The notes under the pieces were generated by a model. That model saw only the letters and a list, made by a program, of their open reading frames with translations, did not search any database and was not told where the DNA came from. DNA of 64,000 bases from positions 34,127,399-34,191,398 of the forward strand of contig CM042535.1 in the NCBI GenBank assembly GCA_023630585.1, read 5' to 3'. Below are positions 1 to 11,595 of the stretch, one piece after another. The stretch is from Cranoglanis bouderius (taxonomy: Eukaryota > Chordata > Actinopteri > Siluriformes > Cranoglanididae). A program made the translations under genes and the position numbers. Numbering within the stretch: position 1 is the first letter of the stretch; each line of letters starts with the position of its first letter.

Positions 1-154
1 TGTCTGCGTCGCTTTGTCCTGCTGTACATCATTTGTACGCCCTGTTGGAGACTATAAAGTATTTATAATCTCATTTGGCTTCTGCATTCATTTCCATACA
101 GACTCCGCTCCTGGGTAATGGGTAATGCATGCTTAGTTGTTCAATTGGTTCAGG

Positions 155-226
<72 letters not shown>
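155..226. repeat. (CA)n microsatellite
   Basis: A pure CA dinucleotide run of about 36 units lies in the intron upstream of the first visible latrophilin exon. Open frames through it (His-Thr repeats) are artefacts of the repeat. Confidence 0.97.
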
Positions 227-228
<2 letters not shown>

Positions 229-507
229 GGCTTTAGAGGTGATCTAAAGGAGATGAGAGGTTTAATAATTAACTTACAAGCCGTCAGTCACTCATTTATG
301 TCCAGAACAATTTGTGCACTACGAGACATTCCAGAAGGTTCTAACGATGTTCCAAGTACCAAACCAAGAAGAACAGGAATGTATGAGATTACCTCATTTA
401 GGTTGGGAGGTATTTCTGGCTCACTGTGTCTATCTCTGTCTTCGTCTGTCCTCCTCCTCCTCCTCCTCTTCTCTCTTTCTCTCTCTTTCCCTGTCTGTCT
501 TCTACAG

Positions 508-574
508 GTGCTGGCTGCGGTTAGACACCTACTTCATCTGGAGTTTCATTGGCCCTGCAACGCTCATTATAATG
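508..574 (+). CDS. adgrl3: Latrophilin-3 exon: extracellular loop 2 and first half of TM5
   Basis: This internal exon of an adhesion GPCR (latrophilin, subfamily L) reads CWLRLDTYFIWSFIGPATL followed by IIM. That is the conserved ECL2 cysteine and tryptophan and the start of transmembrane helix 5. The acceptor is a pyrimidine-rich tract ending tctacag at 507. The first base completes a codon begun in an exon outside the window, and the exon ends in phase 0. The donor is GTGCGC, a poor match to GTRAGT. I recall the DTYFIWSFIGPATL wording as latrophilin-3-like; latrophilin-1 has a different sequence here. Latrophilins are neuronal synaptic adhesion receptors that bind teneurins and FLRTs through an ectodomain not present in this window. 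Confidence 0.93.
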
Positions 575-600
575 GTGCGCCCAAACACACACATACACAC

Positions 601-605
<5 letters not shown>

Positions 606-647
<42 letters not shown>
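606..647. repeat. (GA)n microsatellite in a short intron
   Basis: About 21 GA units follow an AC-rich donor-proximal stretch in the 513-bp intron between the TM5 exon and the TM5/ICL3 exon. A second GA run is at 950-980. Serine-leucine or arginine-glutamate frames here are repeat artefacts. Confidence 0.95.
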
Positions 648-653
<6 letters not shown>

Positions 654-944
654 GCGAGAGTTCTATATTTACATACATACATACATACTTACATACACAT
701 GTGCACATGCATATAGTCACATAGGGACAACACTTTACGGGCATGGAATAAACACACACACACAAGGAAGCACCTTCCCCTTTCCCTCCATCTCACACAC
801 ACACACACACACACATGCACACAGGGGGATGCAGATAATGGTCTGCTGAAGACATTTTACCAATTATGTGAAAGTCAGAGTGTGTTGGGGTGAACTTTAA
901 AAGCCCCACAAGACAGACAATACACCACTGACAACTGCACAGCT

Positions 945-982
<38 letters not shown>

Positions 983-1087
983 AAGAGAGATACAGTGCTA
1001 TATTAGCAATTCAGGTTTCTAATATCTTAGTAACGTTAATATGAGTATGTTTTTATACTCCGTGTGTGTGCGTGTGTGTGTGTGCAG

Positions 1088-1179
1088 CTGAATGTGATCT
1101 TCTTGGGCATTGCACTTTACAAGATGTTCCACCACACTGCTATTCTGAAACCTGACTCCGGTTGCCTGGACAACATCAA
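1088..1179 (+). CDS. adgrl3: Latrophilin-3 exon: second half of TM5 and intracellular loop 3
   Basis: The exon encodes LNVIFLGIALYKMFHHTAIL then KPDSGCLDNI plus two bases of a lysine codon. It continues TM5 directly from the preceding exon and forms the third intracellular loop. It is 92 nt, starting in phase 0 and ending with AA, which joins the A at the start of the next exon. The acceptor cag (1085-1087) is preceded by 23 nt of GT repeat rather than a normal pyrimidine tract. The donor GTAAGT is consensus and runs straight into a second GT repeat. FHHTAILKP and GCLDNIKSW agree with latrophilin-3 as I recall it. Confidence 0.94.
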
Positions 1180-1181
1180 GT

Positions 1182-1183
<2 letters not shown>

Positions 1184-1225
<42 letters not shown>
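1184..1225. repeat. (GT)n microsatellite fused to a splice donor
   Basis: About 20 GT units start inside the donor site of the preceding exon (gtaagtgtgtg), so intron positions 5 onward are the repeat itself. Confidence 0.95.
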
Positions 1226-1226
<1 letters not shown>

Positions 1227-1696
1227 TTTGATTCTTGTGTTGTCAGTATTGCTTGCACTCTGACTCACTGTCCTTACTGTCATCTATTTCTCATGCAGAC
1301 TTACATGTACAGACATATTACATATAAACAACTCTCATCAGATCCTATACGCATAATGTTTGGTCTACAAACTCCTCCGGATTCGTGTTAAGGGGATTGA
1401 GGGGTCAGTGAATAGTGCTGTACACTTCTGAGGGTGCAGTTGTCTCTATCGCAGTGCTAGAGCGTCGTTCCTGAATCTAGGTTACATGGCATGTATTCGT
1501 ATTTAGTTATTCCTTTTGATGTTTGTAATTGGATGTAAAGTTGGTTAACGGAAATTTTGTGACCTAAATTCAGGAAGGCGATCAGAGTTATGAGGGGGAA
1601 ATAAATGACTTTCAAGTGTAGAAATCTGGGAAAGGGTCTCAAGAACTCATAGTCCACATTTATCTCTTTAACCCTGGTGGAAGCACGGTGATACCT

Positions 1697-1840
1697 CGAA
1701 TTCAATGCAGTTTTATTTGTGTGGCGCTTTTAACAATGCAGGTTTACAGAAATCCAGACGTAGGTTTATATTTAGGTCCCCTAATGAGCAAGCCAATGGC
1801 AGGAAAAACTCTCTGAGACAACATGAGGAACTCAAAACTC
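1697..1840 (-). repeat. Dispersed repeat fragment, minus copy of the 3130-3378 family
   Basis: On the minus strand this matches the end of the element at 3130-3378, including the motif agcgcttttaacaatg followed by the stretch with cagctttac (here decayed). It lacks that copy's 5' half, as 5' truncation in a retroposed sequence would leave it. Confidence 0.6.
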
Positions 1841-1863
1841 AAAAACTCTAAACTCCAAACTCC

Positions 1864-2066
1864 AAAACTTACCAGCCAATTTTATTTTTATTTTCATTTT
1901 TTTGCCACACCAAATATTGACTTTGTTTCATTTACTACTGTTTACTGCTCTTTATGGTATTTTTTTTTTTTTTTTTAAATGTAGAAACATTTAATTTCAT
2001 TATTTTGAAGGCATCTTTGCTCTACAGAATTTCTTTGCATGTGCCTAAAACTTTTGCACAGTACTG
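1864..2066 (-). mobile_element. Tc1/mariner-type MITE, truncated copy
   Basis: This is a minus-strand copy of the MITE at 19633-20129. It keeps the terminal inverted repeat at its right end (cttttgcacagtactg followed by TA) and about 180 bp of interior. It has lost the rest, with an internal deletion after the aaaacttaccagc segment. Confidence 0.75.
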
Positions 2067-2069
2067 TAG

Positions 2070-3120
2070 CTTCGGCAGCTTCTAAAATAGCACTTGATGC
2101 AGCACATTCTATTATTTTGCATTTTTTGAGGGTTTTTTTTCTATCATTCACTGACAATTACTCAAGCACACAACTTGATGAAGCTATGAGATACTAGGTC
2201 ATGAAATCAATATCAAATTTGTGTGGGATTTTTTTAAATCATGCTTTTAATTAGCTGTTTTAAGTAACTGAATTAATACAATAATGCCAGCTGTTTTTGT
2301 TGTTGTTGTTGTTGTTAACTGCTGTAAAGAAAAAAGTGAGGAAGGCTTTTTGAAGGATAAGCTGACCAAGCACTCATTTGCAATGTCTACAGCTTGACTT
2401 AATTTAATTATCCATAAAAAGTTGTCATTCTGTCAATACTATTAATAAATTGTGTCAAATTTATGTATTTAATATTAACCTTTCATAGCTTTTTTTTTAT
2501 TTATTTTATTTTTTTTAGCATATTTATAGCCCAAAACACGAATTTCATGACAGTCATTATTATTACAGCAGCAGTTCTTAAGTACAAATTTACAATATTT
2601 AGGTGAGATTGTCCATTAAAGAAAGGGGGAGACTTGTGCATAAACTGTTTTTCGGGAATGCGAATCTCCATGTCCATGTGGAGCAATCCTCAACAGCAGA
2701 AAGTGAAATCGTAATGATACCAAAGCCATTCAATTAGTGTGGGACTGGGCAATCTCATATAAAGTATAAGACTCAAGCACAATGAACTGCCCTAAAATCT
2801 AAAAAAAAAAAAAAAAAAAAAAGGATGTGGCTCCAGGCTTCAGGTGTCTCAGAGGACCATTTTAACGTTTTAACCCTCACCCTCATGTACTGATGGCCAT
2901 ATGTGCAAATGGGATGTAATAATAATACTTAAAAAGAGAACCAGTTTGTGTTTCTAAACAAATATTCACTTTCCAGAGTAATGACCAGCACTGATACTAT
3001 TGTTCTCTTGTGCTAACTACCTCTACTCTGGCTCAAGGAGTAGAAAAAAAGATATGGACATGGACATAATTAAACAACTGCTATTTGACCATGTAGTATT
3101 GGTACATTTATAGGAGAGAT
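2070..3120. other. Intronic sequence, no recognised feature
   Basis: AT-rich intron. I see only a short GTT run near 2296-2318 and a poly(A) run at 2801-2822. No exon with latrophilin similarity and usable splice sites was found. Confidence 0.6.
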
Positions 3121-3129
3121 TTATTTATT

Positions 3130-3378
3130 TATAATCGCACTATCCGGTGTCACCCAGATGAGGATGGGTTCCCTTTTGAGTCTGGTTCCTCTCAAGGTTT
3201 CTTCCTCATATCGTCTCAGGGAGTTTTTCCTCGCCACCGACGCCTCTGGCTGCGAATTGGGGATAAATTCAAACATTTAAAATCTGTATCCTGAATTTAT
3301 ATATTTCTGTAAAGCTGCTTTGGGACAATGTCCATTGTTAAAAGCGCTATACAAATAAAACTGAATTGAATTGAACTG
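3130..3378 (+). repeat. Dispersed retroposon-like repeat with a GAATT tail
   Basis: The element contains gatgggttcccttttgagtc, then the motif gttaaaagcgctatacaaat, and ends in an imperfect gaattgaattgaactg tail. The same family occurs in reverse at 1697-1840. A 3' simple-sequence tail plus 5' truncation in the other copy fits a LINE or SINE 3' end. I recall this as common in fish genomes but do not name the family. Confidence 0.65.
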
Positions 3379-3379
3379 A

Positions 3380-4840
3380 TTACTTCAATCCTGTTGTCAC
3401 AGCGTTTGAAACCTTTTCTGTGATCTCCATCATGCCTTAGCATGCCAAATTTGAGTTAACTCTTTATTTCCAATCAAAATGCGGGACATCATCTCAAGTT
3501 GCGGGATGTGGGACAAAGGACTAAATTGCTGTGCATTGCAACACAAAGCGGGACGTCTGGTCACCCTATTCTTGTGTGCGTGCTTATTCAAAGAACATAA
3601 AAAACTTGAGAGGTCTATATGAATAGGAACGAGCGATTTGGATCCTCTAAGGGAACGCTTCAAAACATCCATAGCATTGAATTTTGCACCACTAACTTCC
3701 AAACATTTTTGAAAGACATTTTTGAAAGACTACCACAACGCGGAATAAAGACAGGATTTTTCTTTCTTTCTTTTTTTATTTTTTTTTATTTTTCACTTCG
3801 TGATCCGAGGTTCTCACGGTTCAAATCGTCTACATGTTGTTGTGTCCAGTTCCAAACACAAGTGCTAACTATCTGGCCCAAGGTCATGGTGATATGAAGT
3901 AGAAAAAATAAACAGACATTTGTTGACGAGTGGGTGAGAAACCCAAATCCAGAAAATCAAAAGCATAAGGACTAGTAAGATCCAAAACATGTGATGTTTA
4001 CTGAATGCCCAAGCTCAGTTCATTATAGATAAATATGAATGCTTGCTCGAGACCAAGTCTCTTCTTTATAAAATGTATAAAATATGGAAAAGTTGAAAGA
4101 TGTTTACGGAAAGGAGGCACACATTTTTCTTCACTAAGTCACAAGTTTTTTTTTTCTCCAACTGCATTTTATATTTATAAAGATAAATATTTTCCGAACT
4201 GACCCTGAAGTACATAATGATCGAGAAAGAGCTGGAACATCATGGCTTGAGAGTAGAAAAAAAGAACCAGATCTGAAAAAGGCAAACTTCTAATAAAATA
4301 GATTTATAAAGGTTACACTGATATAAACCTAACGCAAGACCAGATTACACTGGACAGGCCGGTGCATAGATAAGTCTGTGGATGACTTAAGCAAAGTTCA
4401 GAGATAGACAAAACGACATCATCTAATTGTTTAATGAGGAGGATGAAAATCAAAAAAGAAAACACATCAAACTACTGCAGCCATAACATATCATGTATGA
4501 AATATTATGAATATATTCTGCATATTTTATAGCCGCCTCGGGACCTAGCTCAAACATCATTGCTGCAAGAGTAATTGAGTTTGTCTGTGCAGTGGCTTTA
4601 GAAGTGTACAGAAGAACATTTATATTCTAAAATTATCCCCCTAACTTGTTTTATGCTTCTTTAACTATGCTCTCAGAGAAAAGGCGCTCTTCAAAAGTTA
4701 CTTAAGGGTTCATTGGATAATTAAGGGTTCTTAGTTTCCTAAAATGGGTCTACTTGGAAAGCTTTCAGATAGAGAAACTCTTTGTTGTAAATAAAACCTT
4801 TAAAGGTTCTCCCCAAAGGGATAACCAAAAAAACAACAAC
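3380..4840. other. Intronic sequence, no recognised feature
   Basis: This is unique-looking AT-rich intron between two repeats. No exon, RNA gene or transposon coding similarity was recognised. Short low-complexity T and A runs are the only structure. Confidence 0.55.
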
Positions 4841-4855
4841 AATGGGGTATGATCA

Positions 4856-5178
4856 TGGGGCACGGTGGCTTAGTGGTTAGCACAGTTGCCTCGCACCTCA
4901 AGGGTTGGGGAATGGATTCCCGCCTCCTCCTGGTGTGCGCAGAGTTAGCATTTTCTCCCCATGCTTCAGGGGTTTCCTCCAGGTTCTCTGGTTTCCTTCT
5001 CCAAAGACATGCGTTGTAGGCTGATTGGCATCTCTAAGTTGTCCCAAGTGCATGAATGTATGTGCTGTTGTGCCCTGTGATGGGTTGGCACCCTGTCCAG
5101 GGTGTCCCCCGCCATTGGCTCCCCCCCATCCCCCCAAAACCCTGTGTAGGGTACGTGGTACAGAAGATAGATTGATGG
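4856..5178 (+). mobile_element. tRNA-derived SINE with target-site duplication
   Basis: The element starts ggggcacggtggcttagtgg, an A-box-like tRNA head, followed by a B-box-like ggattcccgcc. The body contains tgcttcaggggtttcctcc and ccctgtccagggtgtcc, and the tail contains attgatggatgg. It is flanked by a 14-bp direct repeat with one mismatch (4842-4855 atggggtatgatca and 5179-5192 atggggtgtgatca), which defines the insertion. Other copies are at 8618-9001 and, reversed, at 15050-15352. Confidence 0.87.
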
Positions 5179-5192
5179 ATGGGGTGTGATCA

Positions 5193-5480
5193 GACCCACC
5201 CCAAAGTGTTTTATTCTTCTTATATCACAGCAATTTGTCAACTCTAACATTTTTTTTAGTTATTGATTGATACTTTTTACTTCATACCATTTCTAGTTGC
5301 ATTTAAAGTTGTGGAACATCCATGACATTACGTTATAACCGCTATAAACAGTCGTTCCTTCACCAGACAAAAAAAAAAAAAAAAGCAAAAGACGGAACCG
5401 CAAAGCTCTCCAGACTTTCTCATGTCAAAAAACTTAAAGTTGTTGAAACAACACGTTTGTCAAATTGTTTGGTGCAAATT
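5193..5480 (+). repeat. Dispersed repeat, copy A of the 'gctataaacagtcg' family
   Basis: It shares phrases such as ttttattcttcttatatcac and gctataaacagtcgttcc with 11912-12290 and 27555-27981. This copy loses similarity after about 5480. No termini are visible. Confidence 0.55.
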
Positions 5481-7030
5481 GATTCGAATTGACATTTCTA
5501 ATGCCGTGTCCATGCACAGAGGCTAGATAGGCTACGGCTTGTTCAGAATTCAATGTTGTCATTTATAACAGATAAGGATTGCAATTACCCTAGCCTCGTT
5601 TGTCAATAAACATGGCTGAGAACCACCTATTTTCACAGAAAGAGGCATTTTGACTGACATGGCAGATGACCAACCACAGACCATTTCCTGTAGCCTGTCA
5701 TATTATCTCATTTACTTACACACTAACTGCTTCAAGCAAAACTTTCAAAGACGAATGAGATTCAATGAACTTTTATCAGTCTTGCTCCGGACCGGGAGGA
5801 AAAAAAAAAAAGGTGTGTCTGCTGAAAACTGGTGCATGCAAGTGCATATAGACAGAGGTGTGAAGGGCCAATCAGACTGCAGCCTTCAAGATCCTGGAGA
5901 CTGTGGCCAGAAAAGTGTACAAAAGAAATCACAAGCTCTGAGACCTGATCCATTATCAAGGACTGTTGCAGTCTTTAAGTCTCTCCCTGGTTTGGCTCCG
6001 TCCTAACTCTATAATTTAATTTACCCCTAATCATTGGCTCACACAATCTGTTCTTCTGGTTCTAGTGTACCCTCTGTGCCCTCCTGAGTGCACGGGTGAT
6101 AAGCTCTGTAACGTTCTGCCCTAGCTCCTACGTGACTGCATTTTCCATCAGAGCTAAAGACATATCTTCTCCTTTCTAGCTTTGTCCAGGACTAAACAGG
6201 TCTCTTTCATCTATGTCTTACTTACAGTACATCCCTTACACAAACGTATGGAGTAATTATAATGTTAAATTGTTATACAGTTTTGCAACTCACTTTACAG
6301 TGTAACATGTTCTCAAAAGTAACATCGATGAGAATCTAGATGACTTAAACAAAGCTTTATGATGCACAAGAGTTTTACAGAGCCATATCTGCGTAGTAAA
6401 TATACCTCCCGACTCTAGTTTTAGTTCCTTGATGAGAACCAATGGCAGTTTGGAAAAGCTTCAAAGAAATCAGATGGGTTGAGTGTGCGATTAGTGAGAT
6501 TAGTGACTTACATTCAGAGATGAGAGTGTTTTTTTTTGTTGTTGTTTTTTTCCCCCTCATATTGCTTCCATATTGCATTTTTTTTTTTTTTCATACCTAT
6601 CTTGCAAGACAATGATAGAGTATACACTGGAAAATGCAGACATGAAGTTAAGAGTTAAAGGAGAAACTTTTGGACCTGACTCTTCCAATTTATATCCTCT
6701 AAAGTATGTATTTGATTAGCTAGAAAAGAGACTGGAATATATTACCAAAAAGATGAACTGAAAACATCTCAAGATCTCTTGGCACGAACAAATGCAATAT
6801 ATTGGAAACATTCCTATTTTGAAATATATTTGAGTCTTATTCATCATTTTTCAAGTGTGAAATTGGGTACAATAGAGAAGAAATCTATAAATAAATAAAT
6901 CCCTTCTGTATTTATTTATTTCTCTCTTTCCTGTTTATGTATTCCATCTCTTTGAGTTCTGCTTTAGTTTATTTATGACACTGATGAATCATTCATCAGG
7001 CTCATCTCTCACTGTCTTGCCTTTTCTTTG

Positions 7031-7073
<43 letters not shown>

Positions 7074-7964
7074 GTGCGTCTCTTTTTTTCTCATTCCTTC
7101 TTTTATTTTTTCAGAATTCTGTTGAAGCTTGAAACTTACACATGACCACTGGTAAGGCGTCCTGGCCAATCAGAACGAGTGCTCTCGGAAGCGTGCGCTC
7201 TGATTGGATTGTGTAGCCCTTTATTCCATCTCCGCCACTGTTTGATCCAAGTTCAGTGTAAATCTGTGATGTTAAACTGTTCCCTTCATATGAGTCCTGC
7301 AAAAGGCTGGCGCCTGAGAATTCTCTTTCTGTTTGTGTTCTGTTTAATCCTTTTGTTGTTCGTTTGTCGGCCATCTTGCATTTTGTTTTTACAGTGTGCT
7401 ACAGTATAACTCGGTGGGGATTCAACTAGAATTTGTGAAAGTCTACCTACATGACATTTGCTAACAAAAGTATACAAAACTTAATTACTGAGTGGTGATA
7501 ACAGTTACCATTTACTGCTTAACCATTAAACATTTGTTCATTACTATAAATAAGACACACCAATTTGACGTGGTTATGATATGACTTTTGACTACTCAGA
7601 CACGAACAACAGATGAGACTGTTTGAGATCTTTTTGATTCTGATGTGCCAGTTGTCCCTTTACTAATTAAATCAGAGAGGGTAAATAAAACGAAAAAAAT
7701 CTGCCTAATTCAGCTAAATCATTTACATAAATACATGTGATTGGCTGCAACTGAGGATCCCTTAGAGAAGCCGAGCTGGTTCATGTTTAGAAAGCTAGAA
7801 TCACTGGGCATTTTTTCCCCCACACATTTATGGCTTGTGTTTCAATCATTTCTCAAGTTCTTGGTTTAGTCAGCTGAAACACTTTGCTGGGTCCGCATCT
7901 GGACCATGCTTCTCCAGTTGACGACCCCTGATCACGAAAGCTGCTCACTTTTTTTGTGACAACG
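5480..7964. other. Intronic sequence with one GT microsatellite
   Basis: Apart from a GT repeat at about 7029-7077 and poly(T) runs I see no supported feature. A faint LINE-like stretch near 5940-6200 was considered and not called. Confidence 0.5.
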
Positions 7965-8469
7965 GCTACATTCACACAGCACATAGTTACTGTGCGAAAA
8001 GCAAAAAAAAACCACACTGAATCTTCAATTCGAGGACATCCATACTGTATGTGGTCCTGAAATCTGATACATATCCGTGGCAATGCGACCTCTGTCTGAA
8101 CAGGTAGATCATCATTCGTGCAACTTTTACGTCAATCCGACTTGACATTCATCATAATTTTGCGCTATCGGGAAGGGAAGATAGTGAAGTGGCGGGAAAC
8201 GGACCTCATAAACATTTGGGCTGATGTTGTTGTACAAGCAAAATTAGAAGGTACATATCGCAACCGCTCAATGTTTCCATGAGATCTCTAAAGAAACCAA
8301 AGAAGTGTCCTTGTACAGCAAGCTTCAACGCATCACGCAGGCTGAGGAACGTGATCTGTTCAGACAGATGTCAGATATGCTGCAGGCCACATTGAAAACA
8401 TAGTGTGAACAGCCTAACAAAAAAAAAAATCGGATTTGGGCCACTTTTGCCTGCTGTCTGAACGTAGCC
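7965..8469. mobile_element. Non-autonomous DNA transposon (MITE) with 18-bp terminal inverted repeats
   Basis: The ends are inverted repeats with two mismatches: ggctacattcacacagca at 7965-7982 and tgctgtctgaacgtagcc at 8452-8469. The 505-bp interior has no intact open frame. Superfamily is not assigned because no target-site duplication is clear. I recall similar ends in common fish repeats. Confidence 0.65.
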
Positions 8470-8617
8470 AAAGAGACATTCACTTTCTATCCACGTGCAT
8501 GTCATGGAGCGGCGATTTCAGCAAGAGGGCAACGAAGTGACAGCATGACAACCGACGTTTGAACTGCGACTTCTTCAGTTCTATGCAGATGCAAATTAGG
8601 TATGACACGTTAAAAGC

Positions 8618-9001
8618 AGGGGGCACGGTGGCTTAGTGGTTAGCACGTTTGCCTCACACCTCCAGGGTCAAGGGTTCAATTCCATGTGTGTCTGGAGTTT
8701 GGATGTTCTCCCCGTGCTTCAGGGGTTTCCTCCAGGTACTCTGGTTTCCTCCCCAAGTCCGAAGACATGCGTTGTAGGCTGATTGGCATGTTCGAAAGTG
8801 TCTGTAGTGTATGAATGTGTGCGTGATTGTGCCCTGCGATGGACTGGTGTCCCCTGCCTGTGCCCCATGCTCCCTGGGATAGGTGATGGACTGGTACCCC
8901 GTCCAGGGTGTACCCCACCTGTGCCCCATGCTCCCTGGGATAGGCTCCAGGTTCCCCGCGACCCAGTAAGGATAAGCGGAATAGAAAATGGATAGATAGA
9001 T
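8618..9001 (+). mobile_element. tRNA-derived SINE with an internal tandem duplication
   Basis: This is the same SINE family as 4856-5178: head gggcacggtggcttagtggt, tail gaaaatggatagataga. It is bounded by the 9-bp direct repeat gttaaaagc (8609-8617 and 9002-9010). The stretch around gatggactggt and cccatgctccctgggatagg is present twice in tandem (about 8838-8883 and 8886-8943), making this copy longer than its relatives. Confidence 0.9.
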
Positions 9002-9693
9002 GTTAAAAGCGACAAATCCAAACGATTGGCTCGTACAATTCCTCTGACCAATCCTGTGACGCATGTGGTTTGACATTTCTTCAGTTCCCCACTCACAACC
9101 TGCAATTAGTTCAAACAACAATTGGAAGAAAAGCTTAGAAAAAATCCTGAACAGTGTACGCCCACGAGCAACAAACTGTTCAACTTTCTTTCTCTAGCCC
9201 GTGACTTCCACCCCCACCCGCTCTCTCTCTCTGTTTCACTATCGTTAATGATCTGGTTTAATGTCATACTTTACTGTCACTGTAACGTGGGACTCAGTAT
9301 AAATGATTTACACACAGTGTGTAAGTTTGTGAGTGAGCGAGGATGACCTTAACGTATAAATGGCATCTGTAAATGGTTGTGAATTTCAGCGCTAAGTACA
9401 GCCTAGCAGACTTGAAGACTTCGAGGCGGCAGCCAGCAGGACATTCGATTCCGAGCAAATAATGACCCGCGCTCGCGGCTTGTTTATATTCCACTCTTGC
9501 CAAATACAAGCCGCTGAAACGACAACATCGTAATGTCCCTAGATAATGTAAACTGGCTTGAGTCATTAATGGGGTCCTGTATCATTCTTCTTCTGCGCTC
9601 TGTGTTTGTGTGTATGCACATCTTTTTTTTCTTGCAGTAATTTTTCCTTCCACCCCCCCTGCCTCTTTTCCTCTGTCTTTCTCTCGCTCTCAG

Positions 9694-9862
9694 ATCATGG
9701 GTGATTGGCGCTATCGCTCTGCTGTGTCTGCTCGGTCTGACGTGGGCTTTTGGTCTCATGTACATTAATGAGAACACGGTGATAATGGCTTACCTCTTCA
9801 CCATCTTTAACTCCTTGCAAGGGATGTTCATCTTTATTTTCCATTGCATTCTGCAGAAGAAG
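9694..9862 (+). CDS. adgrl3: Latrophilin-3 exon: TM6, extracellular loop 3 and TM7
   Basis: The 169-nt exon encodes SWVIGAIALLCLLGLTWAFG (TM6), LMYINENT (ECL3) and VIMAYLFTIFNSLQGMFIFI then FHCILQKK (TM7 and start of the tail). Its first base, A, completes the lysine codon begun as AA at the end of the preceding exon. It ends in phase 0. The acceptor is ctctcgctctcag and the donor GTAAGC. The GLTWAFG motif is characteristic of TM6 in adhesion GPCRs, and the region mediates G-protein coupling in the family. The residue choices VIGAIALLCLLG and INENTVIMAY match latrophilin-3 rather than latrophilin-1 or -2 as I recall them. Confidence 0.96.
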
Positions 9863-10049
9863 GTAAGCACCACACATACATACACACATCTGTTAATGGG
9901 TCAAGACTCTTCACTTTCATAACAGCACACTGTTTATGTTACCTTCATGTTAGTTACTAAATAATAAGATAAACAACTGAATGATACGCTTGGACTTACT
10001 TAAAGGGTTAAAAGTGATTTACTCGTACACTAAGCTACCACCAACCATG

Positions 10050-10800
10050 GTATCTCTGTCCTTCAGCCTTGCCACCATGTCTAAAGCAACCAAAACCATA
10101 CAGGCCTGCCCACCGTTAATGCATGCTCAGTGCCACGTATGGCATAGGTCAGCTGCAGGGTCGTCAGTCGGGTACCACCACTCGACAGCGTTTCGCTCCT
10201 TTAACCCTGGAACATCTCCTGGTGTCGGAGCAGTGGCAGGGACGTCTCCCTGCCACCCCCTGCAACTAGACTTCGGGTTAGGTTTTACTACCCCAGCACT
10301 TTTCTTTTCTCCTCACCCAGAGCCAAAAGCTGCTCTTCTCGACCTCTTCGGCCAGGTCTTTCAGGGCATTCCACTGGTTTGCTCCAGTTACTCTCATACC
10401 CCTCAGAAGGCGGACAGTTGATGTTCCAACAAAGCCACGGCATCCTACTTCTACCGGGTAGATGATGATTCTCCAGCCAGCCTCCTTATACTCAGCAACT
10501 GAGTACTTCAGCCTCTTCCTCTCAAAGGCAACTTCTATTCCTTCCTCCCATGGGACAGTTACCTCGATGAGGAGCACAGTCTTGGCACCACTGGACCACA
10601 TCACTATAAGTATCAATGGTTCCTGAGTGGCACAACAGAAAAGCATACATCCATTTGTCGGGAGATCGTGAGGAGATGCCTATGATGCAACTTGATGGCA
10701 GGAAAATTGGCCGTGCTCTCTGGGTGGGAGGGGTCAATCACAGTGATGAGTGCCTGTGAGTTTATGTATGCAGAAGAGTGCAGATAGTGCTTCCCTCTGA
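10050..10800 (-). pseudogene. Non-LTR retrotransposon 3' fragment (C-terminal restriction-like endonuclease domain)
   Basis: Read on the minus strand from about 10646 to 10278 there is an open stretch containing MWSSGAKTVLLIEVTVPWEE, then a glutamate-rich helix and YPVEVGCRGFVGTST. It ends in a tryptophan-rich segment, SFWLWVRRKEKCWG. The alternation of a hydrophobic strand with E-V-T-V-P-W resembles the PD-(D/E)XK-like endonuclease at the C terminus of R2/NeSL-type LINEs, a family I recall as abundant in fish. Sequence past the stop, down to about 10050, looks like its 3' UTR. No reverse transcriptase is present, so this is a 5'-truncated relic in an adgrl3 intron. Confidence 0.6.
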
Positions 10801-10995
10801 GTGTGATGCAGCATGAGCAACAGTTTGAAAACATGCATTTGGCTGGCTTCACGTGTCTCGGAGGAAGCATGTGTTATCCTTTATCCTTTACTATCCCCGG
10901 TTGGTGGCTGTCGTGTGATGCGGAGAGCTGGCTGGTGGGTGGGAATTGGGAATTGGCAGGTGACCAGATTGGGGAGAACAATGAGGAAAGATACA
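10800..10995 (+). repeat. Dispersed repeat fragment
   Basis: It contains ggcttcacgtgtctcggagg and agctggctggtgggtgggaa, phrases I recall as recurring in fish non-coding DNA. It abuts the LINE fragment. There is no second copy in this window, so support is weak. Confidence 0.35.
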
Positions 10996-11595
10996 GTTCT
11001 TCCTTTCAGTTGAGCATTAATACATTTTTTTTAGATTGCATCGCCAGTATTAGAAATGAAAACTTGTCAGATCTTCTCAAACCTTGGTTGCTTAAGGTCC
11101 TCTGAGGCATGTCTGCGATTTGATTCGCCCGTCGAGACCTACTTATGAAATGCTACAAATTTCCTGGCAGGTCATGTACAACTGGCTGCAACAGCTGCGC
11201 AAACAGTAACAAGGCGTCCGTCTTAACTTTGTTAAAAAGCAATTACAGCCTTATTATTGCGAGTGCAAGTGGGAGTCTGGTTCTGATAAGCCACGTTAAT
11301 GCTTGAGTGGAGAGGTTTTTGGATCCAATGATGCATTTAGAGTCCCTGACGCTTAATAACTCAATCGAGGGAGTGGGTTTGGGTGTGTTTCTGTGTGTGT
11401 GTGTGTATGTATGTGTGGCCATGAGCTGTTGATGCTTTAATACCAATGGAAAGGTCAGCCAGTATGTTAACTATTAAAGTCTGCCTGTTTAATTGGCTGT
11501 CTGATCACAACACTTAATTGTTCTCTCTCTGTCTCACACACACACACACACATACACACACACACACACAAAACCTGCATTCTTGACTAATATAT

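Noticed and set aside
118..849. 243-codon open frame with poly(His-Thr) and poly(Arg-Glu)
   Set aside because: It is generated by CA and GA microsatellites and overlaps the real latrophilin exon at 508-574 in another frame.
5940..6200. Possible LINE 3' fragment (phrases like FKSLPGLAPS)
   Set aside because: Only one short similarity to L2-type C-terminal wording, with stops throughout. Not enough to assign.
7165..7215. Imperfect palindrome around ccaatcagaacgagtgctct
   Set aside because: Pairing is only about 14 of 18 positions, within the range of chance for this length.
9981..10421. 146-codon plus-strand open frame
   Set aside because: It is antisense to the restriction-like endonuclease LINE fragment, whose minus-strand reading has recognisable motifs.
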